The notes beneath the pieces are model-generated. The model searched no databases. It saw only the letters and a list, made by a program, of their open reading frames with translations, and had not been told where the DNA came from. This document shows, piece after piece, positions 55,931-64,000 of a stretch of 64,000 nucleotides of DNA (the first letter of the stretch is position 1; each line of letters starts with the position of its first letter). Source of the DNA: Microbacteriaceae bacterium PS02344 (GTDB taxonomy: Bacteria > Actinomycetota > Actinomycetes > Actinomycetales > Microbacteriaceae); the NCBI GenBank assembly GCA_029959905.1, contig JASCNZ010000005.1, positions 33,114 to 97,113 on the forward strand, given 5' to 3'. The translations under genes and the position numbers were made by a program.

Positions 55931-56839
55931 ATGACCGGGCCCTACGTCTTCGGTCGGCACCAGCCGGCGTCCCACACGATCATCCACGTCAGCGACCCGC
56001 ACTTCCTCGCCGGGGGCGCGCTGCTCGGCGGGCGCTACGAGGTCGAGCGCACGTTCGCGCGCACGCTCGACGCGATCCGGTCGGTCGACCCCGCCCCGGC
56101 GGCGATCGTGATGACCGGCGATCTGGCCGACCTCGGCGAGCCGGATGCGTATCGACGCCTCCGCGACGCGGTCGAGCCCGTCGCCGCCGATCTGGGCGCG
56201 CCGATCGTCTGGGTGGCCGGTAACCACGACGAGCGCCCGGCCCTCCGGTCGACGCTGCTCGACGCCCCGGCGACCGAGGAACCGGTGACCGGTGTGTGGG
56301 ATCTCGACGGTCTCCGGCTGATCGCCATTGACTCGTCGGTGCCCGGCTGGCATCACGGCGAGATCGACGACGAGCAGCTCGCCTGGCTCGCCGATCTGCT
56401 GCGTACTCCGGCCCCGCACGGCACGCTGCTCGCGATGCACCACCCTCCGCTTCCCAGCCATCTGCCGCTGTTCGACATCCTCGAGCTGCGGCGGCAGGAC
56501 GCCCTCGCCGAGGTGGTGCGCGGCACCGACGTGCGAGGCATCCTCGCGGGGCACCTGCACTATTCGTCGACGGGTCTCTTCGCGGGCATCCCGGTGAGTG
56601 TCGCCTCGGCGACCTGCTACACGATGAACGTCGCACGGCCCGCCCCCGACGTGAACGGGATGGACGCGGCGCAGGCGTTCAACCTGGTGCACGTGCATCC
56701 CGACACGATCACGCACACCGTCGTGCCTGTCACCGACGCTCCGACCGGGGACTATTTCTCCGAGTCCTGGCTCGAGGAGATGGCGGCTCTGTCGCCCGAG
56801 GAGCGCCTCGAAGCGTTCTCGCGCAAGCCGACGCGCTGA
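55931..56839 (+). CDS. Calcineurin-like metallophosphoesterase (CpdA/GpdQ type)
   Basis: A 302-residue dinuclear metal phosphoesterase. The five metal-binding motifs are in order: HVSDPHFL near residue 20, VMTGDLADLGEP, WVAGNHDERP, LLAMHHPPL and LAGHLHYSS. This is the class III phosphodiesterase family, with cAMP, glycerophosphodiesters or similar compounds as possible substrates; the window does not decide. It is probably leaderless. Confidence 0.88.
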   Translation: MTGPYVFGRHQPASHTIIHVSDPHFLAGGALLGGRYEVERTFARTLDAIRSVDPAPAAIVMTGDLADLGEPDAYRRLRDAVEPVAADLGAPIVWVAGNHDERPALRSTLLDAPATEEPVTGVWDLDGLRLIAIDSSVPGWHHGEIDDEQLAWLADLLRTPAPHGTLLAMHHPPLPSHLPLFDILELRRQDALAEVVRGTDVRGILAGHLHYSSTGLFAGIPVSVASATCYTMNVARPAPDVNGMDAAQAFNLVHVHPDTITHTVVPVTDAPTGDYFSESWLEEMAALSPEERLEAFSRKPTR

Positions 56840-56875
56840 TTCCACACCCCTCGGGGTTGTTGCAGCACGCGGGCG

Positions 56876-56881
56876 TAGACT
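56876..56881 (+). promoter_or_regulatory. Candidate -10 box of aspA
   Basis: TAGACT, predicting a ~42-base leader before the aspA ATG, with GGATGTGAC just before the start. Confidence 0.4.
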
Positions 56882-56929
56882 GGTCGCATCCCCCACTCCA
56901 TCATTCGCCACGACCCACAAGGATGTGAC

Positions 56930-58390
56930 ATGGCTTCTGCCGAGCCCACCCTCACCCGCACCGAGACCGACTCCCTCGGGAGCATGGAGATCCCCGCCGA
57001 CGCCTACTGGGGGATCCACACGGCTCGCGCGGACGAGAACTTCCCGATCACCAAGCGGCCCATCTCGGTCTACCCCGACCTCGTCCGCGCGCTCGCCATG
57101 GTCAAGCAGGCCAGCGCCCGCGCGAACCGCGAGATCGGTGTGCTCGATCCCGAGCGCGCCGACCTCATCGACCGCGCCGCCCAGCGGGTGATCGACGGGG
57201 AGTTCCACGACCAGTTCACCGTGGGCGTCATCCAGGGCGGCGCCGGCACCTCGACCAACATGAACGCGAACGAGGTCATCACGAACATCGCGCTCGAGAT
57301 GGCGGGCCGGGAGAAGGGCGACTACGCCTTCCTGTCGCCGATCGACCACACGAACCGCAGCCAGTCGACCAACGACGTGTACCCGACCGCCGTGAAGATC
57401 GGTCTGTCGCTCACGCTGCAGGCGCTGCTGGAGGAGCTCGACCTGCTGCGGCGATCGTTCCTGTCGAAGTCGAGCGAATTCCACGACGTGCTCAAGGTCG
57501 GCCGCACGCAGCTGCAGGACGCGGTTCCGATGACGCTCGGCCAGGAGTTCCACGGCTTCGCCACCACGCTCGGCGAGGACCACAGCCGCCTGACCGAGAA
57601 CGCCTCGCTCATGTTCGAGATCAACATGGGGGCGACGGCGATCGGTACCGGCATCACCACGCATTCTGACTACGCGCCCGCGGTGCTGCGCCACCTGCGC
57701 GAGATCACCGGTCTCGACCTCGAGACGGCGACCGACCTCGTCGAGTCCACGAGCGACACCGGCGCGTTCATGTCGTTCTCGTCGTCACTGAAGCGCAACG
57801 CCATCAAGCTGTCGAAGATCTGCAACGACCTGCGCCTGCTGGCCTCCGGTCCCCAGGCCGGCCTCGGCGAGATCAACCTGCCTGCCCGTCAGGCGGGCTC
57901 GAGCATCATGCCCGGCAAGGTCAACCCGGTGATCCCGGAGGTCGTCAACCAGGTCGCATTCGCCGTCGTCGGCGCCGACATGACCGTCACGATGGCCGTC
58001 GAGGGCGGGCAGCTGCAGCTCAACGCCTTCGAGCCGGTCATCGCGCATTCGATCTTCCAGTCGATCACCTGGATGCGTCAGGCCATGTGGACGCTGCGCG
58101 TCAACTGCATCGAGGGCATCACCGCCAACCGCGACCGGCTCGTGACGATGGTGGGCGCCTCCGTCGGCGTGGTCACCGCCCTCACTCCGTTCATCGGGTA
58201 TGCGGCCGCCGCGGCGCTTGCGAAGACCGCGCTCCTCACCAATCGCAACGTCGCCGACCTCGTCGTCGAAGCAGGGCTGATGTCGCGCGAAGAGGTGACC
58301 AAGCAGCTGTCGCCCGCGCGCCTCTCCGGACTGGAGGCCGTGACGGCGGCGATCCCGATCATCCCGAGTGACGACCTCATCGAGATCTGA
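56930..58390 (+). CDS. aspA: Aspartate ammonia-lyase
   Basis: AspA reversibly converts aspartate to fumarate and ammonia. The 486-residue protein belongs to the fumarase II/aspartase superfamily: GGAGTSTNMNANEVI, SPIDHTNRSQSTNDVYPTA (key part NRSQSTNDVYPTA), the active-site region GRTQLQDAVPMTLGQEF and the signature GSSIMPGKVNPVIPE. The start DSLGSMEIPADAYWGIHT and the residues around NDVYPTA favour aspartase over fumarase. It ends in a strong bidirectional terminator. Confidence 0.92.
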   Translation: MASAEPTLTRTETDSLGSMEIPADAYWGIHTARADENFPITKRPISVYPDLVRALAMVKQASARANREIGVLDPERADLIDRAAQRVIDGEFHDQFTVGVIQGGAGTSTNMNANEVITNIALEMAGREKGDYAFLSPIDHTNRSQSTNDVYPTAVKIGLSLTLQALLEELDLLRRSFLSKSSEFHDVLKVGRTQLQDAVPMTLGQEFHGFATTLGEDHSRLTENASLMFEINMGATAIGTGITTHSDYAPAVLRHLREITGLDLETATDLVESTSDTGAFMSFSSSLKRNAIKLSKICNDLRLLASGPQAGLGEINLPARQAGSSIMPGKVNPVIPEVVNQVAFAVVGADMTVTMAVEGGQLQLNAFEPVIAHSIFQSITWMRQAMWTLRVNCIEGITANRDRLVTMVGASVGVVTALTPFIGYAAAAALAKTALLTNRNVADLVVEAGLMSREEVTKQLSPARLSGLEAVTAAIPIIPSDDLIEI

Positions 58391-58391
58391 G

Positions 58392-58437
58392 GCATGACGA
58401 AGGGGCGGATGCATCGGCATCCGCCCCTTCGTCATGC
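58392..58437. terminator. Strong bidirectional terminator between aspA and the FAH gene
   Basis: A perfect 21-bp stem, 58392-58412 with 58417-58437, and a four-base loop ATCG. It fills the gap between two convergent genes. Confidence 0.85.
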
Positions 58438-58444
58438 GGGGGTA

Positions 58445-59314
58445 TCAGTCGAGAATCCGGCAGTGCGTCGTGAGCTCGCCGATGCCGTCGATGCCGACGG
58501 TCACGGTCGAACGATCGCGGAGGAAGATCTGCGGGTCGCGCGAGTAGCCGGCGCCGCCGGGGCTTCCCGTGGAGATGAGCGTCCCGGGCAGGAGGGTGAG
58601 CGACTGGGAGAGGTGGGCGATGAGAGTCGCGACCGACCGCACCATCTGCCCTGTCGATGCATCCTGCACGGTGTGTCCGTCGACGACGGTCCAGATGTGC
58701 AGGTCCTGCGGATCGGCGACCTCGTCGGCGGTAACGACGAACGGCCCGGTGGGCGTGAAACCGTCGAACGACTTGCAGCGCGACCACTGCGCCTCGGCGA
58801 ACTGGATGTTGCGGGCGGTGATGTCGTTCACGACGGTGTAGCCCCACACGTGGGAGAGCGCGTCTGCGGCGTCGACGTTCTTCGCCGGGCTGCCGATGAG
58901 CACGCCGAGTTCGGCCTCGTAGTCGACGGCCTCGCTGAGTGCGCGCGGCCAGGAGGTGGTCTGCTGATGCCCGGTGAGCGAGTTCGGCCAGAGCGTGAAG
59001 ACGGTGGGGGCGGTGTCGGTCTTGAGGCCGAGCTCGCTCGAGTGCGCCGCGTAGTTGAGCCCGACGGCGAGCACGGCCGGGGGAGCGAGCACCGCGGAGG
59101 CGAAGTCGCAGCCGCCCAGAGGGTGCCGCGGAGCCGTGGTGCCCTCGAGTGCCGACCGGATCTCGGCGAGCCCGGAGTCCCCGCGTTCGATGAGCTGCTG
59201 AAGGGATGTCGGGCCGTCGTCGACGAGATCGGAGACGAGGATGGCGTCGTCGCGCTCCACCACGGCCAGAAGCGCAGAAGGGGAGTCGGGACGGCGCAGA
59301 TGAGCGAACCGCAT
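58445..59314 (-). CDS. Fumarylacetoacetate hydrolase family protein
   Basis: A 289-residue FAH-fold protein that probably cleaves or decarboxylates a small beta-diketo acid. The N-terminal ~90 residues are the small domain; the FAH part begins near AVGLNYAAHSSELG. Metal ligands fit VDYEAELGVLIG and DITARNIQFAE, with the typical GTLISTGSPGGAGYSR near the end. No catabolic partner genes are beside it. TACCGT seven bases before the ATG predicts a leaderless mRNA. Confidence 0.85.
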   Translation of the reverse strand: MRFAHLRRPDSPSALLAVVERDDAILVSDLVDDGPTSLQQLIERGDSGLAEIRSALEGTTAPRHPLGGCDFASAVLAPPAVLAVGLNYAAHSSELGLKTDTAPTVFTLWPNSLTGHQQTTSWPRALSEAVDYEAELGVLIGSPAKNVDAADALSHVWGYTVVNDITARNIQFAEAQWSRCKSFDGFTPTGPFVVTADEVADPQDLHIWTVVDGHTVQDASTGQMVRSVATLIAHLSQSLTLLPGTLISTGSPGGAGYSRDPQIFLRDRSTVTVGIDGIGELTTHCRILD

Positions 59315-59321
59315 GACCTCT

Positions 59322-59327
59322 ACGGTA
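59322..59327 (-). promoter_or_regulatory. Candidate -10 box of the FAH gene
   Basis: TACCGT on the minus strand, seven bases before the ATG at 59314. Confidence 0.45.
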
Positions 59328-59390
59328 CCCGGTCGGCGGGGCGGAGCCGCGGACCGGCTCGGGATGCGGCGCGCGGCGCGCGGTGCGCTC

Positions 59391-59396
59391 TAAGCT
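59391..59396 (+). promoter_or_regulatory. Candidate -10 box of the prsW-like gene
   Basis: TAAGCT, seven bases before the ATG at 59404. Confidence 0.5.
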
Positions 59397-59403
59397 CGGG
59401 GCT

Positions 59404-60849
59404 ATGAGTTCCGGAGGACCATTCCCGCCGCAGCAGCCCTCGCCGTACACGCCGCCGCCCGCTGCGACCCCTCCGAACGCCGCGCCCCCGCAGCCGCAGG
59501 CTCCGCAGTATGCGCCGCCCCCGCAGCCGGCACCCGCCTATTCGCCGCCACCCCCGCCGAACCCGTCATACGCGCCTCAGCCGCCCGGGTCGCAGCCCGC
59601 GTCGACTCCGCTGTCGCCGGCTCCGGCGTTCTCGCAGCAGCAGTACGCGCACTCGGCCTACACCCCGCGGCAGTTCTCGCAGCAGCCCGCCTACGCATCC
59701 GCGCTCGCGCAGCCCACGCCCTATGCCCCTCCTGCGCCCGCCGCTCCGTCTCCGGCGGCGGGCCTTCCGGCGCTGCCGATGCCGACGCGCAAGGGGCGCA
59801 GCATCTCGATCTGGTTGTTCGGCGTGCTCGGCTTCCTGCTGCTCGGACTCATCGGCTACTTCGCCATGGCGCTCGGCCCCGCGGCATCCGTCGTCGGTCT
59901 CGTGCTCGCGCTCTTTCCGCTGGCGATCGTCTTCTTCGGCGTGCGCATGATCGACCGCTGGGAGCCCGAGCCGAAGCGTCTCGTGTTCTTCGCGATCGCG
60001 TGGGGCGCGATCGCGGCGGTCGGGCTCACGCTGCTCGTCGACGTCGCCCTCACCGTCGTCGTCGGACTGCGACCCGACACGTTCTCGGCCGTGGTGCAGG
60101 CGCCCATCGTCGAGGAACTGTGGAAGGGCCTGGGCGTCTTCCTCATCTTCCTGTTCGCCCGCCGGGCGTTCGACGGCCCCGTCGACGGCGTCGTCTACGG
60201 TGCCCTCGTGGGGGCGGGCTTCGCGTTCACCGAGAACATCCAGTACTTCGCGGTCAGCCTCATCGAGGGCGGCGGCGCGCAGCTGTCGGTCACGTTCGTC
60301 ATGCGTGGACTGCTCTCGCCGTTCGCGCACGCCATGTTCACGTCGTTGACCGGTCTCGCGATCGGCCTGGCGGCACGTCGCCACGCGTCCGTCGGCGCGG
60401 GCTTCGGGGCGGGGCTGCTCGGCCTCGTCGGTGCCATCGTGCTCCACGCGCTGTGGAACGGCTCGGCGGTGTTCTCCGACTTCTTCCTGCTGTACTTCAC
60501 GCTGCAGGTGCCTCTGTTCATCGGGTTCATCATCGGCATCGCGGCTCTGCGGAGAGAGGAGGCGCGGCTCACACGCGTGCGCCTCGGGGAGTACGCCGCG
60601 GCCGGGTGGTTCACGCCCGAGGAGATCACGATGCTCGCCACCCCTGCGGGCCGCAAGGTCGGTATGGCCTGGGCGGCGGGTCTGCGCGGCGACCGACGTC
60701 CGCTGATGCGGGAGTTCATCAAGGATGCGACCGCCCTCGCCTCGGTGCGGCAGCGGGCCATCACGGGCCGCGATCCGCTGGCCGTCGACGACGAGCGGGC
60801 CCTGCTCATCCGCACGCGCGCAACACGCGCAGCCTTGCTCGCGTACTGA
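59404..60849 (+). CDS. PrsW-family intramembrane protease with Pro-rich N-terminus
   Basis: A 481-residue membrane protein. The first ~130 residues are Pro/Ala/Gln/Tyr-rich (QPxY-like repeats) and probably cytoplasmic and unstructured. About eight helices follow. PrsW motifs are present: EELWKGLG near 238, AFTENIQYFAV near 276 and VLHALWNGSAV near 348, which hold the catalytic Glu and His residues. PrsW cuts anti-sigma factors in Bacillus; the substrate here is unknown. The C-terminal ~80 residues are soluble and polar. Confidence 0.85.
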   Translation: MSSGGPFPPQQPSPYTPPPAATPPNAAPPQPQAPQYAPPPQPAPAYSPPPPPNPSYAPQPPGSQPASTPLSPAPAFSQQQYAHSAYTPRQFSQQPAYASALAQPTPYAPPAPAAPSPAAGLPALPMPTRKGRSISIWLFGVLGFLLLGLIGYFAMALGPAASVVGLVLALFPLAIVFFGVRMIDRWEPEPKRLVFFAIAWGAIAAVGLTLLVDVALTVVVGLRPDTFSAVVQAPIVEELWKGLGVFLIFLFARRAFDGPVDGVVYGALVGAGFAFTENIQYFAVSLIEGGGAQLSVTFVMRGLLSPFAHAMFTSLTGLAIGLAARRHASVGAGFGAGLLGLVGAIVLHALWNGSAVFSDFFLLYFTLQVPLFIGFIIGIAALRREEARLTRVRLGEYAAAGWFTPEEITMLATPAGRKVGMAWAAGLRGDRRPLMREFIKDATALASVRQRAITGRDPLAVDDERALLIRTRATRAALLAY

Positions 60850-60879
60850 GCCGCGGGGGGAGGGTGTCACCCCGGACAG

Positions 60880-60930
60880 ACTCAGCGCCCGGTGCTGCGG
60901 CGATGCCTGCGAGTCTCCCGGGCGCTGAGT
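60880..60930. terminator. 13-bp inverted repeat downstream of the prsW-like gene
   Basis: 60880-60892 (ACTCAGCGCCCGG) pairs perfectly with 60918-60930 across a 25-base spacer, followed by TTGGCTTG. Terminator or protein-binding site. Confidence 0.5.
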
Positions 60931-61050
60931 TGGCTTGAAACCAGGGTGCACCCGCGTCGGAGGGGTGTCAAGGGCGATCTCCCGCAGTGTTCGCTGTGAG
61001 CAGGTGCCGCCGCGTTGACCCGCTCCCGGCGGCTCGGGTTGGATGGAGTC

Positions 61051-61419
61051 ATGACTGATCGTACGAAGCCCGAGTTCGATGCCCCGACCGGCCCCGCCCC
61101 CGCGGAACTGGTCATCCGAGACCTCATCGAAGGCGACGGTGCCGAGGCCAAGCCCGGCGACACCGTCACCGTGCACTACGCCGGTGTCGAGTTCGAGTCC
61201 GGCGAGGAGTTCGACTCGTCGTGGGGTCGCGGCGAGACCATCCAGTTCCCGCTGCGCGGCCTGATCCAGGGATGGCAGGACGGTATCCCCGGCATGAAGG
61301 TCGGCGGCCGTCGCGAGCTCGTCATCCCGCCGCACCTGGCCTACGGCCCGGCCGGCGGCGGCCACTTCCTCTCCGGAAAGACCCTGATCTTCATCATCGA
61401 CCTCGTCGCCGTCGGCTGA
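61051..61419 (+). CDS. FKBP-type peptidyl-prolyl cis-trans isomerase
   Basis: A 122-residue single-domain cytoplasmic FKBP. The fold is clear: LVIRDLIEGDGAEAKPGDTVTVHYAGVEFESG, cited by DTVTVHYAGVEFESGEEFDSS, then PLRGLIQGWQDGIPGMKVGGRRELVIPP with the Trp of the active site, and LAYGPAGGG. It assists proline isomerisation in folding proteins. TTGGAT lies six bases before the ATG. It has no signal peptide, unlike the FKBP lipoprotein at 22455. Confidence 0.95.
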   Translation: MTDRTKPEFDAPTGPAPAELVIRDLIEGDGAEAKPGDTVTVHYAGVEFESGEEFDSSWGRGETIQFPLRGLIQGWQDGIPGMKVGGRRELVIPPHLAYGPAGGGHFLSGKTLIFIIDLVAVG

Positions 61420-61433
61420 CCGCCGCGTCGGCA

Positions 61434-61470
61434 GAAGACGCCTCGCCCTCACCAGGGGCGGGGCGTCTTC
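61434..61470 (+). terminator. Intrinsic terminator after the FKBP gene
   Basis: 15-bp stem with one wobble pair, 61434-61448 (GAAGACGCCTCGCCC) with 61456-61470, ending in GTCTTC. Confidence 0.8.
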
Positions 61471-61493
61471 GCGCAGGTGCCCGACATCGATCG

Positions 61494-61522
61494 TTGAAAT
61501 TTCTCATTCATGGGAATAGATC
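61494..61522 (+). promoter_or_regulatory. Candidate promoter of the yceI-like gene
   Basis: TTGAAA (61494-61499), 17 bases, TAGATC (61517-61522), in an unusually AT-rich stretch for this genome. Leader ~57 bases with AAAGGAG at the start codon. Confidence 0.5.
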
Positions 61523-61586
61523 TTCCGCGGTGCCCGTTGCCTCCCGTATACCGCGATCGCGGACCGCTTCCCCAAAGGAGAACCAC

Positions 61587-62135
61587 ATGACCATCGACAT
61601 CCCCGGCTACCGTCCCGGCACCTACGTCCTCGACCCGTCGCACAGCGAGGTGACCTTCAGCGTCCGGCACATGATGATCTCCAAGGTGCGCGGCACCTTC
61701 GGCGTGAAGAGCGCGACGCTGACCGCGCCCGAGAACCCGCTGGAGACGAAGGTCGAGGCGAGCGTCGACGTCACCTCCGTCGACACGAACGACGAGGGGC
61801 GCGACCAGCACCTCCGTTCGGGCGACTTCTTCGACACCGAGAACTTCCCGACCATGGACTTCGTCTCCACCGGCGCTCGCGCCGAGAACGGCGAGCTGTA
61901 CGTCGACGGCGATCTCACGATCCGCGGTATCACCAAGCCCGTCACCTTCGAGGTCGACTTCGGTGGCTTCGGCTCCGACCCGTGGGGCAACTACAAGGCC
62001 GGTGCCTCGGCGAAGGCCGTCATCAACCGCGAGGACTTCGGACTCACGTGGAACGCGGCGCTCGAGACCGGCGGCGTGCTCGTCGGCAAGGACGTCACGA
62101 TCAACCTCGACCTGCAGGCGGCACTGCAGGCCTGA
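61587..62135 (+). CDS. YceI family protein
   Basis: A 182-residue lipocalin-like beta-barrel of the YceI family, which binds isoprenoid or fatty-acid chains. It shows GTYVLDPSHSEVTFSVRHMMISKVRG, cited by its parts YVLDPSHSEVTFSVRH and ISKVRGTFGV, then SVDTNDEGRDQHLRS, FFDTENFPTMDF and LTIRGITKPVTFEV. It has no signal peptide. AAAGGAG lies six bases before the ATG; a longer open frame through the FKBP gene is spurious. Confidence 0.9.
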   Translation: MTIDIPGYRPGTYVLDPSHSEVTFSVRHMMISKVRGTFGVKSATLTAPENPLETKVEASVDVTSVDTNDEGRDQHLRSGDFFDTENFPTMDFVSTGARAENGELYVDGDLTIRGITKPVTFEVDFGGFGSDPWGNYKAGASAKAVINREDFGLTWNAALETGGVLVGKDVTINLDLQAALQA

Positions 62136-62149
62136 GCGCGGTGTCCTCC

Positions 62150-62183
62150 GAGAACCCCGGGCCGGTCACGGCTCGGGGTTCTC
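62150..62183. terminator. Bidirectional terminator between the yceI-like and MFS genes
   Basis: 14-bp stem with one wobble pair, 62150-62163 (GAGAACCCCGGGCC) with 62170-62183, six-base loop. It overlaps the last codons of the MFS gene. Confidence 0.7.
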
Positions 62184-63458
62184 CGCGTCGTAGGCGGCGA
62201 ACCGGGGGTTCCGGCGCACGAGAAGTGCGACGAGGCCGATCACCAGGAGCCCGCCCAGGAGGGGTGGGAACCAGAGGGCGGTGGCCGTCGCCAGAGTCCC
62301 GGCGTAGAGCGCACCCACCCGCGGGCCACCCGCGACCACGACGATGAAGACGCCCTGCAGGCGGCCGCGCATCGCGTCGGGAACCGCAGCCTGCATCATC
62401 GTGTTGCGGTAGATGGCGCTGACGTTGTCGGCGGCGCCCGACAGCGCGAGAGCGATGCACGCCGCGACGATGAGGGCCACGTGCGGCGTCGTCTCGGAAG
62501 CAGGCGGGAGGAGGAGGCCGGCCACGAGGACCAGGCCGAACATGAGAATCGACGCGCCGTACGCCTCGACCGCTCGTGCGATGCCACGACCGTGCCACCG
62601 GTAGTGCACCACCCGCCCGGAGAAGAGGCTCGACGCGAACGTGCCCACGGCCACGGCTGCGGTGAGGATGCCGGTGGTCACCGCCCCGCCGCCGAGGAGC
62701 ACCGTGCCCAGGGCGGGGAAGAGCACGAGCGGCTGCCCGAACGTCATGGCGATGATGTCGACGACGTACTGCATGCGGATGTTGCCCGCGCGTCGGAGGA
62801 AGCGCCACCCGTCGACGAGCGAGGCGATGCCCGGTCGCACCGTCTCACCCTCGGGGCGCAGAGCCGGGAGCGACCACAGCCCGAGGAACATCGACAGCAT
62901 CAGCACGACGTCGATCGTGTAGGTCCAGCCGTAGCCGGTGAGCGCGACGAGGACGCCCGCCAGGGCGGGGCCGGCCATCACGGTGATGCCCATCGAGACG
63001 CCGTTCAGCGCCGAGGCGGCCGCGAGTTTCTCGCGGGGGATCAGCCGCGGCACGATCGCGGTGCGCGTCGCCATGCCCACCGAATTCGCGGCCGCGTTGA
63101 TCATGCTCAGCGCGTACAACCACCAGATGGTCTCTGCACCCGTCCAGGTGAGGGCCGCCAGCAGCGCCGTCGACGCGAACGTGATCGTCGCGGCGAGGAG
63201 GGCGACACGGCGGCGATCGAAGGCGTCGGCGAGCATGCCGCCGTACAGGCCGGCGAGGATCATGGGGACGAGACCCGCGACCGCGATCATCGAGACCGCG
63301 AACGTGCTCGCGGTGAGTTCGAACACGTGGAGCATGACGGTCACGAGGGTGAGCTGGCCGCCGATGCCGGTCAGGGCCGACCCGATCCACATGCGAGCGA
63401 ACGCGGGGCTGGCTCGCAGGGGGGAGAGGTCGATCAGATGGCCCCGTGCATCGCTCAC
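62166..63458 (-). CDS. Major facilitator superfamily exporter (EntS-like)
   Basis: A 430-residue transporter with twelve predicted helices. The cytoplasmic loop between helices 2 and 3 has GGMLADAFDRRRV, the MFS signature; MATRTAIVPRLIPREKLAAASALNG is typical of the EntS/enterobactin exporter branch, cited as RLIPREKLAAASALNG. The substrate is unknown. The GTG at 63458 begins the conserved part (SDARGHLIDLSPL); the ~109 residues encoded upstream in the same frame overlap rpsO and are not real. Confidence 0.85.
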   Translation of the reverse strand: MSDARGHLIDLSPLRASPAFARMWIGSALTGIGGQLTLVTVMLHVFELTASTFAVSMIAVAGLVPMILAGLYGGMLADAFDRRRVALLAATITFASTALLAALTWTGAETIWWLYALSMINAAANSVGMATRTAIVPRLIPREKLAAASALNGVSMGITVMAGPALAGVLVALTGYGWTYTIDVVLMLSMFLGLWSLPALRPEGETVRPGIASLVDGWRFLRRAGNIRMQYVVDIIAMTFGQPLVLFPALGTVLLGGGAVTTGILTAAVAVGTFASSLFSGRVVHYRWHGRGIARAVEAYGASILMFGLVLVAGLLLPPASETTPHVALIVAACIALALSGAADNVSAIYRNTMMQAAVPDAMRGRLQGVFIVVVAGGPRVGALYAGTLATATALWFPPLLGGLLVIGLVALLVRRNPRFAAYDAENPEP

Positions 63459-63487
63459 TTCCGAGCCCCGTCGAACCGCATCCGTCG

Positions 63488-63493
63488 AGCGTA
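63488..63493 (-). promoter_or_regulatory. Candidate -10 box of the MFS gene
   Basis: TACGCT on the minus strand, ~29 bases before the GTG at 63458. Confidence 0.35.
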
Positions 63494-63548
63494 TCGCTCG
63501 GTACGGTGAGGAGGGTCGCCGCTGGTCGCCCGTGGTCGTCGCGACTGG

Positions 63549-63554
63549 TAGACT
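63549..63554 (+). promoter_or_regulatory. Candidate -10 box of rpsO
   Basis: TAGACT, giving a ~85-base leader to the rpsO ATG. The leader is long enough for the S15 autoregulation seen in other bacteria, but I see no classical S15 site. Confidence 0.4.
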
Positions 63555-63645
63555 CGTCAGGTTGCCGTTTGATCGGCCGCGGATAAAGAGAGCCCTCGCA
63601 TCAGGCGTCGGGCGCCGCGCAACAAGCTGAAAGGGGATCGAATCT

Positions 63646-63915
63646 ATGGCACTCGAAGCAGACGTCAAGAAGGCGATCATCGAAGAGTACGCGACGCACC
63701 CCGGTGACACCGGATCCCCCGAGGTGCAGGCCGCCATGCTGACGCAGCGCATCAAGGACCTCACCGAGCACCTGAAGGAGCACAAGCACGACCACCACTC
63801 GCGTCGTGGTCTGTTCCTGCTCGTCGGTCAGCGCCGTCGTCTCCTCGGCTACCTCCAGAGCGTCGACATCGAGCGTTACCGCTCGCTGATCGCTCGCCTG
63901 GGTCTCCGTCGATAA
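63646..63915 (+). CDS. rpsO: 30S ribosomal protein S15
   Basis: S15 binds 16S rRNA and starts assembly of the 30S platform. The 89-residue length is standard. [21 protein letters not shown], cited by [15 protein letters not shown], is the family start, and [25 protein letters not shown] holds the rRNA-binding part, cited as [18 protein letters not shown] lies ahead of the ATG. In actinobacteria pnp usually follows; the window ends first. Confidence 0.97.
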   Translation: MALEADVKKAIIEEYATHPGDTGSPEVQAAMLTQRIKDLTEHLKEHKHDHHSRRGLFLLVGQRRRLLGYLQSVDIERYRSLIARLGLRR

Positions 63916-63959
63916 GGCAGAGCACGCCAGCGTACAATCGCGCAAAACATTCTTGAGAA

Positions 63960-63983
63960 GGCCGCCCCAGGTGTGGGGCGGCC
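63960..63983 (+). terminator. Terminator after rpsO
   Basis: Perfect 9-bp stem GGCCGCCCC/GGGGCGGCC with a six-base loop, 44 bases after rpsO. Confidence 0.75.
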
Positions 63984-64000
63984 GTCGTCATATGCGAGGG

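Noticed and set aside
62166..63785. MFS frame extended across rpsO
   Set aside because: The added residues lie antisense to rpsO and are not membrane-like; the transporter starts at 63458.

Overview
The window is GC-rich chromosomal DNA, almost entirely coding, with a housekeeping gene order typical of an actinobacterium. The order prfA-prmC-tsaC-wecA-atpI-like-atpBEFHAGDC, the dxr-rseP-ispG cluster, proS-nusA-ylxR-infB-rbfA-truB-ribF and a final rpsO fit Microbacteriaceae, most likely Microbacterium or a close relative. That placement is an inference from gene order, base composition, a very short AtpC and a non-DAP MurE motif. No rRNA, tRNA, CRISPR array, prophage or insertion sequence was seen, and no gene-free stretch exceeds about 210 bases.

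Layout. 1-13300: end of rho, prfA, a divergent cysK-cysE pair, prmC, tsaC, wecA and the complete F1Fo ATP synthase operon, closed by a strong terminator. 13370-22332: yaaA, a Pro-rich membrane protein, an aldo/keto reductase, a PP2C phosphatase beside an EccC/FtsK-like ATPase, asparaginase, an OsmC protein and an acyltransferase. 22455-31721: FKBP lipoprotein, dxr, murE, rseP, a PhzE-type TrpE-TrpG fusion, ispG and an alanyl-tRNA editing protein. 31747-48352: RNB ribonuclease, a PEP mutase-like protein, proS, a LOG-family protein, then nusA-ylxR-infB-rbfA, a LuxR regulator, mutY, a lipoprotein, truB, two small membrane proteins and ribF. 48552-63915: SNF2 helicase, pfkA, S9 peptidase, phosphate transporter, metallophosphoesterase, aspA, FAH-family enzyme, PrsW-like protease, FKBP, YceI, an MFS exporter and rpsO.

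The most interesting signals are regulatory. The PhzE-type gene is preceded by what looks like a complete tryptophan attenuator: an 11-residue leader peptide with two adjacent Trp codons, three alternative RNA pairings and a terminator ending in TTTT. The infB leader can fold into two mutually exclusive hairpins, one of which hides the Shine-Dalgarno sequence. atpB has no ATG, GTG or TTG start that keeps its conserved N-terminus and probably starts at CTG. More than a dozen genes carry a TANNNT -10 box exactly 6-7 bases before the start codon, which points to leaderless transcripts. Several otherwise conserved operons are interrupted by genes that are elsewhere in most relatives.
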